Below are positions 54,539 through 62,952 of a DNA stretch of 64,000 nt, in pieces; position 1 is the first letter of the stretch; each line of letters starts with the position of its first letter. Location of the stretch: NCBI RefSeq assembly GCF_004116725.1, contig NZ_PDKG01000005.1:1-64000 (forward strand). Direction: 5' to 3'. The stretch is from Arcobacter sp. CECT 8986 (GTDB taxonomy: Bacteria; Campylobacterota; Campylobacteria; Campylobacterales; Arcobacteraceae). The position numbers were made by a program, and so were the translations under genes. The notes under the pieces are model-generated. The model did no database searches. It was given only the letters and a program-made list of their open reading frames with translations, and had not been told where the DNA came from.

Positions 54539-55694
54539 TGCTCTTCTAAAATCGGTTTTATGTATATTTGCTGTTTCAGGAATATTATTTGCAAATGATA
54601 ATATTGCTGTTGATGGTGGTAAAAAATATCCTGTTAAAGATGGAATGTATACAAAATACCATGTTAATACACAAGGATATAAAAAATTTAATTTTGGTAG
54701 AGAAGCAACACAAGATGAGATAAATGCATGGAATGTTGATGTTAGACCAGATGGAGAAGGACTTCCAAAATATGATACAAAAAATGGGAAAGTTGTATTA
54801 GAAGATGGAAAACCAAAAATTGCACAAGGAAGTGTAGAACTAGGAGAAGAGTTATATGATGAAAAATGTGCAAGCTGTCATGGTGATTTTGGTTCTGGAG
54901 GAAAAGGATATCCAACATTAGCAGGTGGGTCTAAAAATTCTTTAACTTTACAAAGATTAAATCCAGCAGATATGAATCCAAATCCAGAAGGTCCATTTAA
55001 AACAATTGGTTCTTATTGGCCATATGCAAGTACATTGTTTTGGTATATTCAAGATTCAATGCCATTTACAAATCCTAAGACTTTAACAAATAGTCAAACA
55101 TACGCACTTGTGGCATATTTATTATCTGTAAATAACATTAAAATAAATGGAGAAGAGTTAGATTATGAATTTATTTTAAATAAAGAAAACTTTTCTAAAA
55201 TTAAATTACCAAACGAAGATGGTTTTTATCCAAATGTGGATACTCCTAAAAATCCAAAACAAGGAGTTGAAAATATTACAAAATTTCTTGCAGATGCAAA
55301 AAATTATGGTACTGGTACAAGATGTATGAAAGACTGTATCAAAGAGGATGTTGATAAATTACTTTTAAAAATGAGACACGATTTATCAAAAGATGCAAAT
55401 CAGCCTTTATCTACAAAAAGAGATTTACCAAAAGTAAAAGAGGGTGAACAATCTAGCGTAGGTAAAACTATTTACGAATCAAAATGTGCAGTTTGTCATG
55501 GAAATGATGCTATAGGTGCACCAGTTTTAAAAGATAAAGAAGCTTGGGCAAATGTAGTAAAAAAAGGTATGGATAAAGTTTATAGTAATGCACTAAATGG
55601 TGTAAATGCTATGCCACCAAAGGGTGGACACATGGATATCTCTGATGAAGATATTAAAAAAACCGTTGATTATATGGTAGAATCTAGTAAATAA
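54507..55694 (+). CDS. soxD: Sulfane dehydrogenase diheme cytochrome SoxD
   Basis: The 395-residue exported cytochrome c is the electron acceptor of SoxC. A signal peptide ends near GILFA (about residue 29). The two heme sites are CASCHG at about 119-124 and CAVCHG at about 329-334. Axial methionines are probably in DSMPFTNP and NAMPPKGGH. The start ATG lies inside soxC, with GGGGAG seven bases upstream, so the overlap is real. Confidence 0.94.
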   Translation: MYKLENIKKHNALLKSVLCIFAVSGILFANDNIAVDGGKKYPVKDGMYTKYHVNTQGYKKFNFGREATQDEINAWNVDVRPDGEGLPKYDTKNGKVVLEDGKPKIAQGSVELGEELYDEKCASCHGDFGSGGKGYPTLAGGSKNSLTLQRLNPADMNPNPEGPFKTIGSYWPYASTLFWYIQDSMPFTNPKTLTNSQTYALVAYLLSVNNIKINGEELDYEFILNKENFSKIKLPNEDGFYPNVDTPKNPKQGVENITKFLADAKNYGTGTRCMKDCIKEDVDKLLLKMRHDLSKDANQPLSTKRDLPKVKEGEQSSVGKTIYESKCAVCHGNDAIGAPVLKDKEAWANVVKKGMDKVYSNALNGVNAMPPKGGHMDISDEDIKKTVDYMVESSK

Positions 55695-55714
55695 ACGAAA
55701 GGAGAGAGAGTGTT

Positions 55715-56071
55715 ATGAAATTAGCTAAATCTTTTTTACTTGTAAGTATTACTTGTGGGTTATTTTCAATTAGTTCTTTTGCTTCGGATAATACGAAGCT
55801 AATAAATGAGGGTGAAAAGATTTTTAATACTAAAAATCTAGGAAACTGTCTTGCATGTCATGCAGCAAATGGTAAAAATGTAGATGGACCAGGAAGTATG
55901 GGACCAAAACTGCAATATTTATCATCTTGGCCTGATGAAGCATTATATGCTAAGATTTATGATCCATACACAACTAATCCAATTTCTCAAATGCCTGCAT
56001 TTGGTAAAAATGGATGGTTAAGTGATCATCAAATTAAAGCACTTATTGCTTATTTAAAAACAATAAATTAA
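55715..56071 (+). CDS. soxX: Cytochrome c SoxX
   Basis: The 118-residue monoheme cytochrome is the small subunit of SoxAX, which joins thiosulfate to SoxY. It has a signal peptide (about 1-23), the heme site CLACHAANG (about 45-53), a family GPGSMGPKL and the methionine ligand in ISQMPAFGKNGWLSDHQ. AAAGGAGAGAGAG precedes the start. Confidence 0.94.
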   Translation: MKLAKSFLLVSITCGLFSISSFASDNTKLINEGEKIFNTKNLGNCLACHAANGKNVDGPGSMGPKLQYLSSWPDEALYAKIYDPYTTNPISQMPAFGKNGWLSDHQIKALIAYLKTIN

Positions 56072-56086
56072 TAGTAAGGATATAAA

Positions 56087-56539
56087 ATGTTAAATAGAAG
56101 AGAATTTTTAGGATTAGGTTTATTAGCATTTGGTGTAGCAGTAGCTCCAAATCAATTAAATGCTATTAATTTTAGGGAAACTAAGCCAAAAGCTTGGACA
56201 GCAACTAAAGTTGATGAAGCAATAAAAGAGGTATTTGGTACTACTAAAACTGTTGATGGTAAAATCAAGTTAAAAGCTCCAGATATTGCTGAAAATGGTG
56301 CAGTTGTTCCTGTATCTTTTGAAACAAATCTAAAAGCTTCAAAAGTAGCAGTATTCCAAGATGCAAACCCAGAAAGTACAGTAGCAGTATTTAATATTCC
56401 AGAAAATGCTGTAATTGATTATGCATTTAGAATTAAAATGGCAAAAACAGGTACAGTTACAGTAGTTGCAGATGTTGGTGGAAAACTTCATAAAGTTTCA
56501 AAACTTGTAAAAGTAACAATTGGTGGATGTGGTGGTTGA
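56087..56539 (+). CDS. soxY: Sulfur carrier SoxY
   Basis: SoxY carries the sulfur substrate on the cysteine of its mobile C-terminal tail, here GGCGG as the last five residues. The 150-residue protein has a twin-arginine-like signal (NRREFLGLGLLAFG) consistent with export of the folded SoxYZ complex. It is followed by soxZ 47 bases later. Confidence 0.96.
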   Translation: MLNRREFLGLGLLAFGVAVAPNQLNAINFRETKPKAWTATKVDEAIKEVFGTTKTVDGKIKLKAPDIAENGAVVPVSFETNLKASKVAVFQDANPESTVAVFNIPENAVIDYAFRIKMAKTGTVTVVADVGGKLHKVSKLVKVTIGGCGG

Positions 56540-56586
56540 TTTAACTCAACAACAACTAATTACATATGAAAACTGAAGGATAAATA

Positions 56587-56889
56587 ATGGCAAAAACAAG
56601 AATCAAAGCAAAATTAAGAAAAGGTGTTGTTACAGTTAAAACTCTTTCTAAACACCCAATGTTAAGTTACGTAGAAGCAAAAAGAGCTAAAAAAGAAGCA
56701 AATTTCATTACTTATTTTGTAGCTGAAGTTAATGATAAAGTAGTTTTTGAAGTATCTACTTCTCAATTTTTATCAAAAGACCCTTATTTAAAATTTGCAT
56801 TTACTGGTGCAGAAAAAGGTGACAAAGTAAAAATTACTTGGAAAGATTTAAAAGGTGCAACTGTAGTAAGTACAGGGAAAATCAAATAG
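56587..56889 (+). CDS. soxZ: SoxZ, partner of the SoxY sulfur carrier
   Basis: The 100-residue immunoglobulin-fold protein has no signal peptide and is presumably exported as a hitchhiker with SoxY. Family motifs HPMLSYVEAKRAKKE near residue 22 and the C-terminal GDKVKITWKDLKG are clear. Confidence 0.95.
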   Translation: MAKTRIKAKLRKGVVTVKTLSKHPMLSYVEAKRAKKEANFITYFVAEVNDKVVFEVSTSQFLSKDPYLKFAFTGAEKGDKVKITWKDLKGATVVSTGKIK

Positions 56890-56922
56890 TTATATCTTAT
56901 AAGTAAAACAAGGAGAGAAGGT

Positions 56923-57837
56923 ATGTTAATGAAACTATTAAAAGCTGTATCATTCCTTTCACTTGCATTAATTACATTAAATGCAAGTGAGTTTGATAAG
57001 CAAGCACAAAAAGATAAAAACGAGTTAGTAAAATACTTTGAAGCAAAATTTGCAGATCCTTATAAAGAAAAAAATAGATTTTTCCCTTATTCAACTGATG
57101 ATGAGTTGGAAAATGGATATTCTAAAGGATTAAAGCATATGGATTTTGCAATAGGAAGTTACTCTTATGCAAAAGATGCAAAAGAACAATATGAAGCAAT
57201 TAAAGAGTTTCCACCTTATGAAGATAAAATTGAAAAAGGTGAAGAACTTTACAATAAAAAGTTTGCAAATGGAAACTCTTTAGCTACATGTTTTCCAGAC
57301 CCAACTGTTGCAGGAAATTATCCTTATTATGATTTAGAGAAAAAAGAGGTTATCTCTTTAACAACAGCTGTAAATCAATGTTTAACAGATAATGGTGAGA
57401 AAAAATGGAATGCAAAAAAAGGTGATATGGCAGTATTTCAAGCATTTTTAGCATATTCATCAGCTGATGAAGGTAAAAATGTAGATATCAAAATTCCTAA
57501 TAAAGAAGCACAAGATGCTTATGAAAGAGGAAAAGAGTATTACTATACTCAAAGAGGATATTTAAAAATGTCATGTGCAACTTGTCACGTTCAAGGTGCA
57601 GGTCAAAGAGTTAGAAATGAAAAACTTTCTCCACTTTTAGGACAAACTACACATTTCCCAGTTTATAGATTAAAATGGGGATCATTAGGAACTCTTGAAA
57701 GAAGAATTGCTGGATGTATTAAAGACCAAGGTCAAGTTCCACCAAAAGTTGATAGTAAAAAAATGCATGAATTACTATACTTTATGGCATATATGTCAAA
57801 TGGAATGCCAGTTGATGGTCCAGACGTAAGAAAATAA
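56923..57837 (+). CDS. soxA: Cytochrome c SoxA
   Basis: SoxA carries the active-site heme with cysteine persulfide ligand and forms SoxAX. The 304-residue protein has a signal peptide (about 1-22), one heme motif CATCH (about 222-226), the conserved GAGQRVRNEKLSPLLGQ and the cysteine in AGCIKDQGQVP that is the usual modified heme ligand. The first heme motif of diheme SoxA is degenerate here (ATCFPD, no CxxCH), so this looks like the monoheme type. ATG 56929 is an alternative start. Confidence 0.95.
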   Translation: MLMKLLKAVSFLSLALITLNASEFDKQAQKDKNELVKYFEAKFADPYKEKNRFFPYSTDDELENGYSKGLKHMDFAIGSYSYAKDAKEQYEAIKEFPPYEDKIEKGEELYNKKFANGNSLATCFPDPTVAGNYPYYDLEKKEVISLTTAVNQCLTDNGEKKWNAKKGDMAVFQAFLAYSSADEGKNVDIKIPNKEAQDAYERGKEYYYTQRGYLKMSCATCHVQGAGQRVRNEKLSPLLGQTTHFPVYRLKWGSLGTLERRIAGCIKDQGQVPPKVDSKKMHELLYFMAYMSNGMPVDGPDVRK

Positions 57838-57848
57838 AAGGAGAAATT

Positions 57849-58286
57849 ATGAATAAAATAATAAGTTTATCACTAATTGCAGTTTCTGCATTGACTTTTA
57901 GTGCTTGTGTGAGTTCATCATCTCCTTCATTTCAAACAGCACAAAGTTTAAATGAGAAAAAAGTTTGTGATGTTAATCTTAATGGAATAGATAAAGTAAT
58001 AAATACAGCAAAAGCATACAATGAAATTGCTATAAAAAGAGAAGTTGAATTTAGAAGATTAGGTGTTAATAATAGTGGTTTAATTGCAGCAGTTGAAGAA
58101 GGAATAAAAACTGGTGCAAAAGAGGTTAACCCTAAAGATTTTAAAGGTAAAGATTCTAAAACAGTACTACCAATAGATTTTGCTGCTGAACGTGCATGCA
58201 AATTTGCTATTAGTGCTTTAGTACAAGAAAAAGAAGCACAAACTACTTGGAGACTAGCAGTTCCTGGCGATGGGTATAAATACTAA
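57849..58286 (+). CDS. Lipoprotein between soxA and soxB
   Basis: The 145-residue protein has a lipoprotein signal with lipobox TFSAC (lipidated Cys20). The mature part has two cysteines (KKVCDVN, ERACKFA) and a C-terminal WRLAVPGDGYKY. I do not recognise a family with confidence. A small SoxAX-binding protein (SoxK/SAXB) is encoded next to soxA in some sulfur oxidisers, and position, export and size agree, but I see no motif that proves it. AAAGGAG precedes the start and the gene lies 11 bases after soxA. Confidence 0.8.
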   Translation: MNKIISLSLIAVSALTFSACVSSSSPSFQTAQSLNEKKVCDVNLNGIDKVINTAKAYNEIAIKREVEFRRLGVNNSGLIAAVEEGIKTGAKEVNPKDFKGKDSKTVLPIDFAAERACKFAISALVQEKEAQTTWRLAVPGDGYKY

Positions 58287-58353
58287 AATTTAATACTTAT
58301 TTAATATATAAAAGACAAGAAATTGTCTTTTATTTGTAAAAGGGGAAGTAATA

Positions 58354-59007
58354 ATGAGTATTACAAATAAATTTTTAAAAACATTATTAGTTGCAGCTTT
58401 ATCTATATCTTTTGCAAATGCAGAAGGTGGTGAAAAATTTGTTCCTATAATGCCTGGTGTAAAATCAATGGATGTTACACTAAATGGTCAAACTTATATA
58501 ATACAAAGAAATCAAGATTTCAAAAACAAAATTTCAGATTTATATAATACTACTGCAAGAGGTGTTCCTCAACCAATGACTTTAGCACAAGGTGTTGAAA
58601 CTATTGGAGAAGTAGAATTTTTAAATTTTATGAAAAAAGCACAAAATGATTCTTCTATTGCAATCATTGATACAAGAACTCCAGGTTGGTTTGCAAGATT
58701 AAGAATTCCAGGTGCAGTGAATGTACCTTATACAAATTTTAATAATAGAGATGATGCTGTTGATATGATGGAAGATTATATGGGAGTTATCATAAATGAT
58801 GATGAGTCTTTAGATTTTTCAAAAGCAAAAACTCTTATTTTATATTGTAATGGTTACTGGTGTGGACAAACTCCAGCAATGATTAAAAATGCAAAACAAT
58901 CACTTTTAACTTTAGGTTATCCAGCAAGTAAAATCAAATATTATAGAGGTGGTATGCAAGCGTGGACATCTTTAGGATTTACAGTTGCAGGTAGTGCAGC
59001 AAAATAG
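58354..59007 (+). CDS. Periplasmic rhodanese-like sulfurtransferase
   Basis: The 217-residue exported protein (signal about 1-23) has one rhodanese domain from about residue 85. It shows IIDTRTPGWFARLRIPGAVN and the active-site loop LYCNGYWCGQTPAM with catalytic cysteine (about 171). A second cysteine five residues on is unusual and could form a disulfide or persulfide relay. Its place between soxA and soxB suggests sulfur transfer in thiosulfate oxidation. GGGGAAG stands before the start. Confidence 0.9.
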   Translation: MSITNKFLKTLLVAALSISFANAEGGEKFVPIMPGVKSMDVTLNGQTYIIQRNQDFKNKISDLYNTTARGVPQPMTLAQGVETIGEVEFLNFMKKAQNDSSIAIIDTRTPGWFARLRIPGAVNVPYTNFNNRDDAVDMMEDYMGVIINDDESLDFSKAKTLILYCNGYWCGQTPAMIKNAKQSLLTLGYPASKIKYYRGGMQAWTSLGFTVAGSAAK

Positions 59008-59022
59008 TAAGGATATTTTATT

Positions 59023-60801
59023 ATGAGTAAATTAAGTAGAAGAGAATTTATATATATGATGGCAGTACTTGGTGCTTCTCCTATATTTGCAAATTCTCAT
59101 ACTAGAATGACTAGTACTAATAAATTAAGTGATTACTATAAGCTTAAACCTTTTGGTAACGCTAGATTTTTGCATATGACAGATTCTCATGCTCAATTAA
59201 CACCTATTTACTTTAGAGAGCCAAGTGTAAACTTAGGTTTTCATAGTAACTATGCTAAACCTCCACATATTGTAGGAGAAAAGTTTTTAGAGTATTATGG
59301 AATTAAAAATGACAAAAGACTTGAGTATGCTTATACATGTATTGATTTTGAAAAGCATGCAAGAGCGATAGGTAAAACTGGTGGATATGCACAAATTAAA
59401 ACTGTTGTTGATTATTTGAGAAATAGTTTTGGTGAAGAAAAGACATTACTTTTAGATGGTGGTGACACATGGCAAGGTAGTGCAACTGCATTATGGACAC
59501 GTGGTAAAGATATGGTTGGTGCTATGAATTTACTAGGAGTTGATGTTGCAGTTGGACACTGGGAGTTTACTTATAAAGCACAAGAAGTTTTAGAAAATGT
59601 AAAACTTTTAAAAGCTGAGTTCTTAGCTCAAAATGTAAAAGTAAAAGAAGATGCATTATTTAATGAAACAGATATTGCAAAACAAGCATATGATATGGAT
59701 GAAGGTTATGCTTTCAAACCATATACAATTAAAAAAATGGGTAATGCAAGAGTTGCTATAATTGGTCAAGCCTTCCCTTATACAACTATTGCTAATCCTC
59801 AAAGATTTATCCCTGATTGGTCTTTTTCTATTAATGATGAGAATATGCAAGAAGTTGTAAATGATATTAAAGAAAATGAAAAGCCAGATGCAATAATTGT
59901 GTTATCTCATAATGGTTTTGATACAGATAAAAAAATGGCAAATGTAGTAACAGGAGTTGATTTTATTATGGGTGGACATACTCATGATGGAGTGCCTGAA
60001 GCAGTTCCTGTAAAAAATGCTGAAGGTGTTACATATGTATGTAATGCTGGTTCAAATGGTAAATTTTTAAATGTATTAGACCTTGATATTCAAAATGGAA
60101 AAATAAAAGACTTTAAATTTACTCTATTACCAATATTTTCAGATTTAGTTCCTGAAGATAAACAGATGAAAGAGTATATTCAAAGTGTAAGAAAACCATA
60201 TTTAAAAGATTTAAATAGACAAATTGCAACAACTGATGTAACTTTGTTTAGAAGAGGGAACTTTAACGGTTCTTGGGATCAAATAATATGTGATTCTCTT
60301 TTAGAAATCAAAGATGCTGAAATATCATTATCTCCAGGATTTAGATGGGGAACATCTGTTATGCCTGGACAAGTTATTACTTTTGATGACTTGATGACTC
60401 AAACAGCTATGACTTATCCTGAAACATATGTTAGAAATATGAAAGGAAGTGAGATTAAACTTATTTTAGAAGATGTTGCTGATAACTTATTTAATGTGGA
60501 TCCATTTTATCAACAAGGTGGAGATATGGTAAGAACAGGTGGAATATCTTATAAAATTAATCCAATTGAAAAAATTGGAAATAGAATCTCTTCAATTACA
60601 CTTACAAGAACAGGTGAAAAAATAGAACCAAATAAACTATATAAAGTTGCTGGTTGGTCAACAGTTGGTGCAAAATCAGAGGGTGAACCTATTTGGGAAA
60701 CTGTTGAAAAATATTTGGCAAACATAAAACACATAAAAAGTTTAAATGTTGATGCACCTGATATCGTTGGAATTAAAAATAATCCAGGAATCATAATATA
60801 A
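59023..60801 (+). CDS. soxB: Thiosulfohydrolase SoxB
   Basis: SoxB hydrolyses the sulfonate group from SoxY-bound intermediates, releasing sulfate. The 592-residue periplasmic protein has a twin-arginine signal (SRREFIYMMAVLGA) and a metallophosphoesterase domain with dimanganese ligands in MTDSHAQL, DGGDTWQGS, VGHWEF, LSHNGFD and GGHTHDG. The 5'-nucleotidase-type C-terminal domain follows. The gene is followed by an intrinsic terminator, so it ends the main sox transcript. Confidence 0.97.
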   Translation: MSKLSRREFIYMMAVLGASPIFANSHTRMTSTNKLSDYYKLKPFGNARFLHMTDSHAQLTPIYFREPSVNLGFHSNYAKPPHIVGEKFLEYYGIKNDKRLEYAYTCIDFEKHARAIGKTGGYAQIKTVVDYLRNSFGEEKTLLLDGGDTWQGSATALWTRGKDMVGAMNLLGVDVAVGHWEFTYKAQEVLENVKLLKAEFLAQNVKVKEDALFNETDIAKQAYDMDEGYAFKPYTIKKMGNARVAIIGQAFPYTTIANPQRFIPDWSFSINDENMQEVVNDIKENEKPDAIIVLSHNGFDTDKKMANVVTGVDFIMGGHTHDGVPEAVPVKNAEGVTYVCNAGSNGKFLNVLDLDIQNGKIKDFKFTLLPIFSDLVPEDKQMKEYIQSVRKPYLKDLNRQIATTDVTLFRRGNFNGSWDQIICDSLLEIKDAEISLSPGFRWGTSVMPGQVITFDDLMTQTAMTYPETYVRNMKGSEIKLILEDVADNLFNVDPFYQQGGDMVRTGGISYKINPIEKIGNRISSITLTRTGEKIEPNKLYKVAGWSTVGAKSEGEPIWETVEKYLANIKHIKSLNVDAPDIVGIKNNPGIII

Positions 60802-60830
60802 AAATACAAAGCTTTTTGCTTTGTATTTTT
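60801..60830 (+). terminator. Intrinsic terminator after soxB
   Basis: AAAATACAAAGC (60801-60812) pairs perfectly with GCTTTGTATTTT (60818-60829) around TTTTT, followed by T. It overlaps the soxB stop codon. Confidence 0.88.
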
Positions 60831-60868
60831 CAAATTGATAAGTTTTAAATATTGAGTTTATCAATTTG
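60831..60868. promoter_or_regulatory. 11-bp inverted repeat before the thioredoxin-like gene
   Basis: CAAATTGATAA (60831-60841) is the exact reverse complement of TTATCAATTTG (60858-60868), directly after the soxB terminator and one base before the AAAAGG ribosome binding site. It may be an operator for the downstream four-gene group or a second hairpin in its leader. Confidence 0.5.
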
Positions 60869-60880
60869 AAAAGGTTAACT

Positions 60881-61264
60881 ATGATAAAAAAAATATTTAT
60901 TTTATCTTTATTTTTACTATCTTTTTTATACGCAAAGATTGATGATAATAAAGTAATATCAAAAGCAAATAGCTTAAATAAACAAATTCTTGTATATGTT
61001 ACATCTAAAAATTGTTTTTATTGTATGAAAATGGATAAAGATGTTTTTTCACAAGAAGAGGTAAAAAATGCCATATCTAAAAATTATATATTTGTAAAAG
61101 TTGATGTATTTGAGGATAAATTGCCTTTTTCTTTACAAAAAAAATATAAAAAAATAACTCCTAGTTTTTTTATACTTGATAAAAACGGTACATATCAAAA
61201 TAGTGTTATTGGAAGTTGGAGCAAAAAAGATTTTTTAGAAATATTAAAAGAGAATATAAAATGA
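60881..61264 (+). CDS. Periplasmic thioredoxin-like protein (SoxW-like)
   Basis: The 127-residue protein has a signal peptide (about 1-19) and a thioredoxin fold with the redox motif CFYC in SKNCFYCMKMDKDVF and the cis-proline loop KITPSFFILDKNG. I start it at ATG 60881 behind AAGG. Downstream of a sox cluster, such proteins (SoxW type) keep SoxY or SoxA cysteines reduced, a role inferred here from position. It overlaps the MOSC gene by four bases. Confidence 0.88.
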   Translation: MIKKIFILSLFLLSFLYAKIDDNKVISKANSLNKQILVYVTSKNCFYCMKMDKDVFSQEEVKNAISKNYIFVKVDVFEDKLPFSLQKKYKKITPSFFILDKNGTYQNSVIGSWSKKDFLEILKENIK

Positions 61265-61719
61265 GTGAAATAATAAAAGGTAATGTAGTAGGAATCTTTA
61301 GTGCTACAAAAGATACTCAAAGTAAATCAAGACCAAAAGTTGAAAGTTTAAATCTTATAAAAGATTTTGGAATAGAAAATGATAAGTTTGCTGGTAAAGA
61401 TTTAGATAAAACAGTGATGATTGTTGGTACAAAATCATATGAAATAGCAAAAGAAAATGGTGTAGAGTTAGAATATGGAAGTTTAGGAGAAAATATACTT
61501 TTAGACTTTGACCCACACAATTATAAAGTTGGAGATATTTTTAATATTGAAAATAGTTTGCTTGAAATTACACAAATTTGTACAGTTTGTAGTCATTTGA
61601 GTAAATTTGATAAAAAATTACCAAAGTTGTTAAATATGCATAGAGGTTTATATTGTAAAATATTAACAAATGGCATCATAACAAATAAAATGCAAGTTAG
61701 CGTAAAGGAAGTTAAATGA
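61261..61719 (+). CDS. MOSC domain protein
   Basis: The 152-residue cytoplasmic protein has the MOSC features KVESLNLIKDFGIENDKFAG, YGSLGENIL and LLEITQICTVCSHL, with a conserved cysteine. MOSC domains belong to molybdenum cofactor sulfurases and related Moco-handling proteins. SoxC and MsrP in this window need molybdopterin, so a cofactor-related role is plausible. The start is ATG 61261, overlapping the preceding stop. An earlier in-frame codon (61216) lies in the previous gene. Confidence 0.9.
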   Translation: MSEIIKGNVVGIFSATKDTQSKSRPKVESLNLIKDFGIENDKFAGKDLDKTVMIVGTKSYEIAKENGVELEYGSLGENILLDFDPHNYKVGDIFNIENSLLEITQICTVCSHLSKFDKKLPKLLNMHRGLYCKILTNGIITNKMQVSVKEVK

Positions 61720-62153
61720 AGAAAATATTGTTAGTTTTATTATTAAGTATATTTTGTTTTGCAAGAACAGAGTTTTCAGAACCAAAACCAACATTTGATA
61801 ATCCAAGAAAAGTTGTATATTCATTGCACACAGGTGATATAAAAAAGATAAATAGTATTTTGGGTTCTATGTACAATATACTAAAAGAGTATCCTGCTGA
61901 GAGTCTAAAAATAGTAGTAGTTGCATATGGAAAAGGCTTACGAACGTTAAGAAAAGATTTTGATAAAGCTACACTATTAAGAATAAAATCATTAATGCAA
62001 TATGATGTTGAATTTATAGGATGTAAAAATACAATGGATTCAATGCATTGGAAAGAAGAAGATTTTTTAGATGATGTTGATTTTGTACAAGCAGGAATTG
62101 CAGAAGTAATAGAAAGAAAAGTTGATGGATATATAGGAATTAATGCTTATTAA
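61716..62153 (+). CDS. Exported DsrE-like protein
   Basis: The 145-residue protein has a signal peptide (about 1-16) and a DsrE/F-like fold with VVYSLHTGDI, IVVVAYGKGL and a single conserved cysteine in EFIGCKNTM near residue 105. DsrE proteins move sulfur as cysteine persulfide; exported single-Cys members often accompany sox genes. The start overlaps the MOSC stop by four bases, so they are co-expressed. Confidence 0.87.
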   Translation: MKKILLVLLLSIFCFARTEFSEPKPTFDNPRKVVYSLHTGDIKKINSILGSMYNILKEYPAESLKIVVVAYGKGLRTLRKDFDKATLLRIKSLMQYDVEFIGCKNTMDSMHWKEEDFLDDVDFVQAGIAEVIERKVDGYIGINAY

Positions 62154-62168
62154 AAAAAGGGAGTTACT

Positions 62169-62951
62169 ATGTTAAAAAAGATTTTTATTTCAAGTTTAGT
62201 TTTAGGGGTTAGTTTATTAAATGCTCAAAATATCTCAAAGAGTCAATGCTCTAAACTAGGAGATGATTTTATATTTGCAGGTGGTGAATGTATTAATTAT
62301 AAAAAATATTCAGGTGAGCAAAAAGATAAACTAAATATTGTAGTTCATGGAACATGGGATGAAGGAACAAATATTTTAGGTAGATATGCTCCTTTTGCTG
62401 AAAATCTATCTTTTGAAACAGATGTTCCAACTATTGCTGTTGCACTTCCAGGTTATTCAAAATCATCATTAAATAACTTAAAATCAATTGGTTCAAAAAC
62501 TCAAACAAATTTAGTTTATAAAAAGGAGTATCTATCTTTTTTATCTTCATTAATTAGTGCTTTTAAAGATAAATATAATGCAAAAACAATAACTTATATA
62601 GGTCATAGTGCAGGTTGTAGTATTGGTGCTACAATTTTAGGAGATTATCCAAAATTAATAAATAATCTTTTATGTGCAGGTGGGAAATATGATATTCATA
62701 AAACTACAAAAGAAAAAGATTTAATCTCTGCAATTGATGTTGTTGATAATATAGATAAAAACTCAAAAATTGCTTTAGTGTATGGAACAAAAGATACTAT
62801 TTCTAAACCTGAAAATACAATAGAGTTTTATAAAATAGCAAAAGAAAAAGGATTAAATGTAAAACTTGTTGAAGTTAAAGATGCGGTGCATTTAGATTTG
62901 GATATGAGTGAACCTTCTGTAAATGCAATTATTGAATTGGATGAAAAGTAA
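62169..62951 (+). CDS. Exported alpha/beta hydrolase
   Basis: The 260-residue protein has a signal peptide (about 1-19) and an alpha/beta hydrolase fold. The nucleophile elbow GHSAG (TYIGHSAGCSIGA, about residue 147) and the probable oxyanion region VVHGTWDEG are visible; the catalytic acid may be in YGTKDTISK and the histidine in AVHLDL. The substrate is unknown. It is tightly spaced after the DsrE-like gene and one base before the HD-GYP-like gene. Confidence 0.85.
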   Translation: MLKKIFISSLVLGVSLLNAQNISKSQCSKLGDDFIFAGGECINYKKYSGEQKDKLNIVVHGTWDEGTNILGRYAPFAENLSFETDVPTIAVALPGYSKSSLNNLKSIGSKTQTNLVYKKEYLSFLSSLISAFKDKYNAKTITYIGHSAGCSIGATILGDYPKLINNLLCAGGKYDIHKTTKEKDLISAIDVVDNIDKNSKIALVYGTKDTISKPENTIEFYKIAKEKGLNVKLVEVKDAVHLDLDMSEPSVNAIIELDEK

Positions 62952-62952
62952 A

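Noticed and set aside
56923-57837. Second c-type heme in SoxA
   Set aside because: Only one CxxCH motif is present; the N-terminal cysteine in ATCFPD is not followed by a heme motif.
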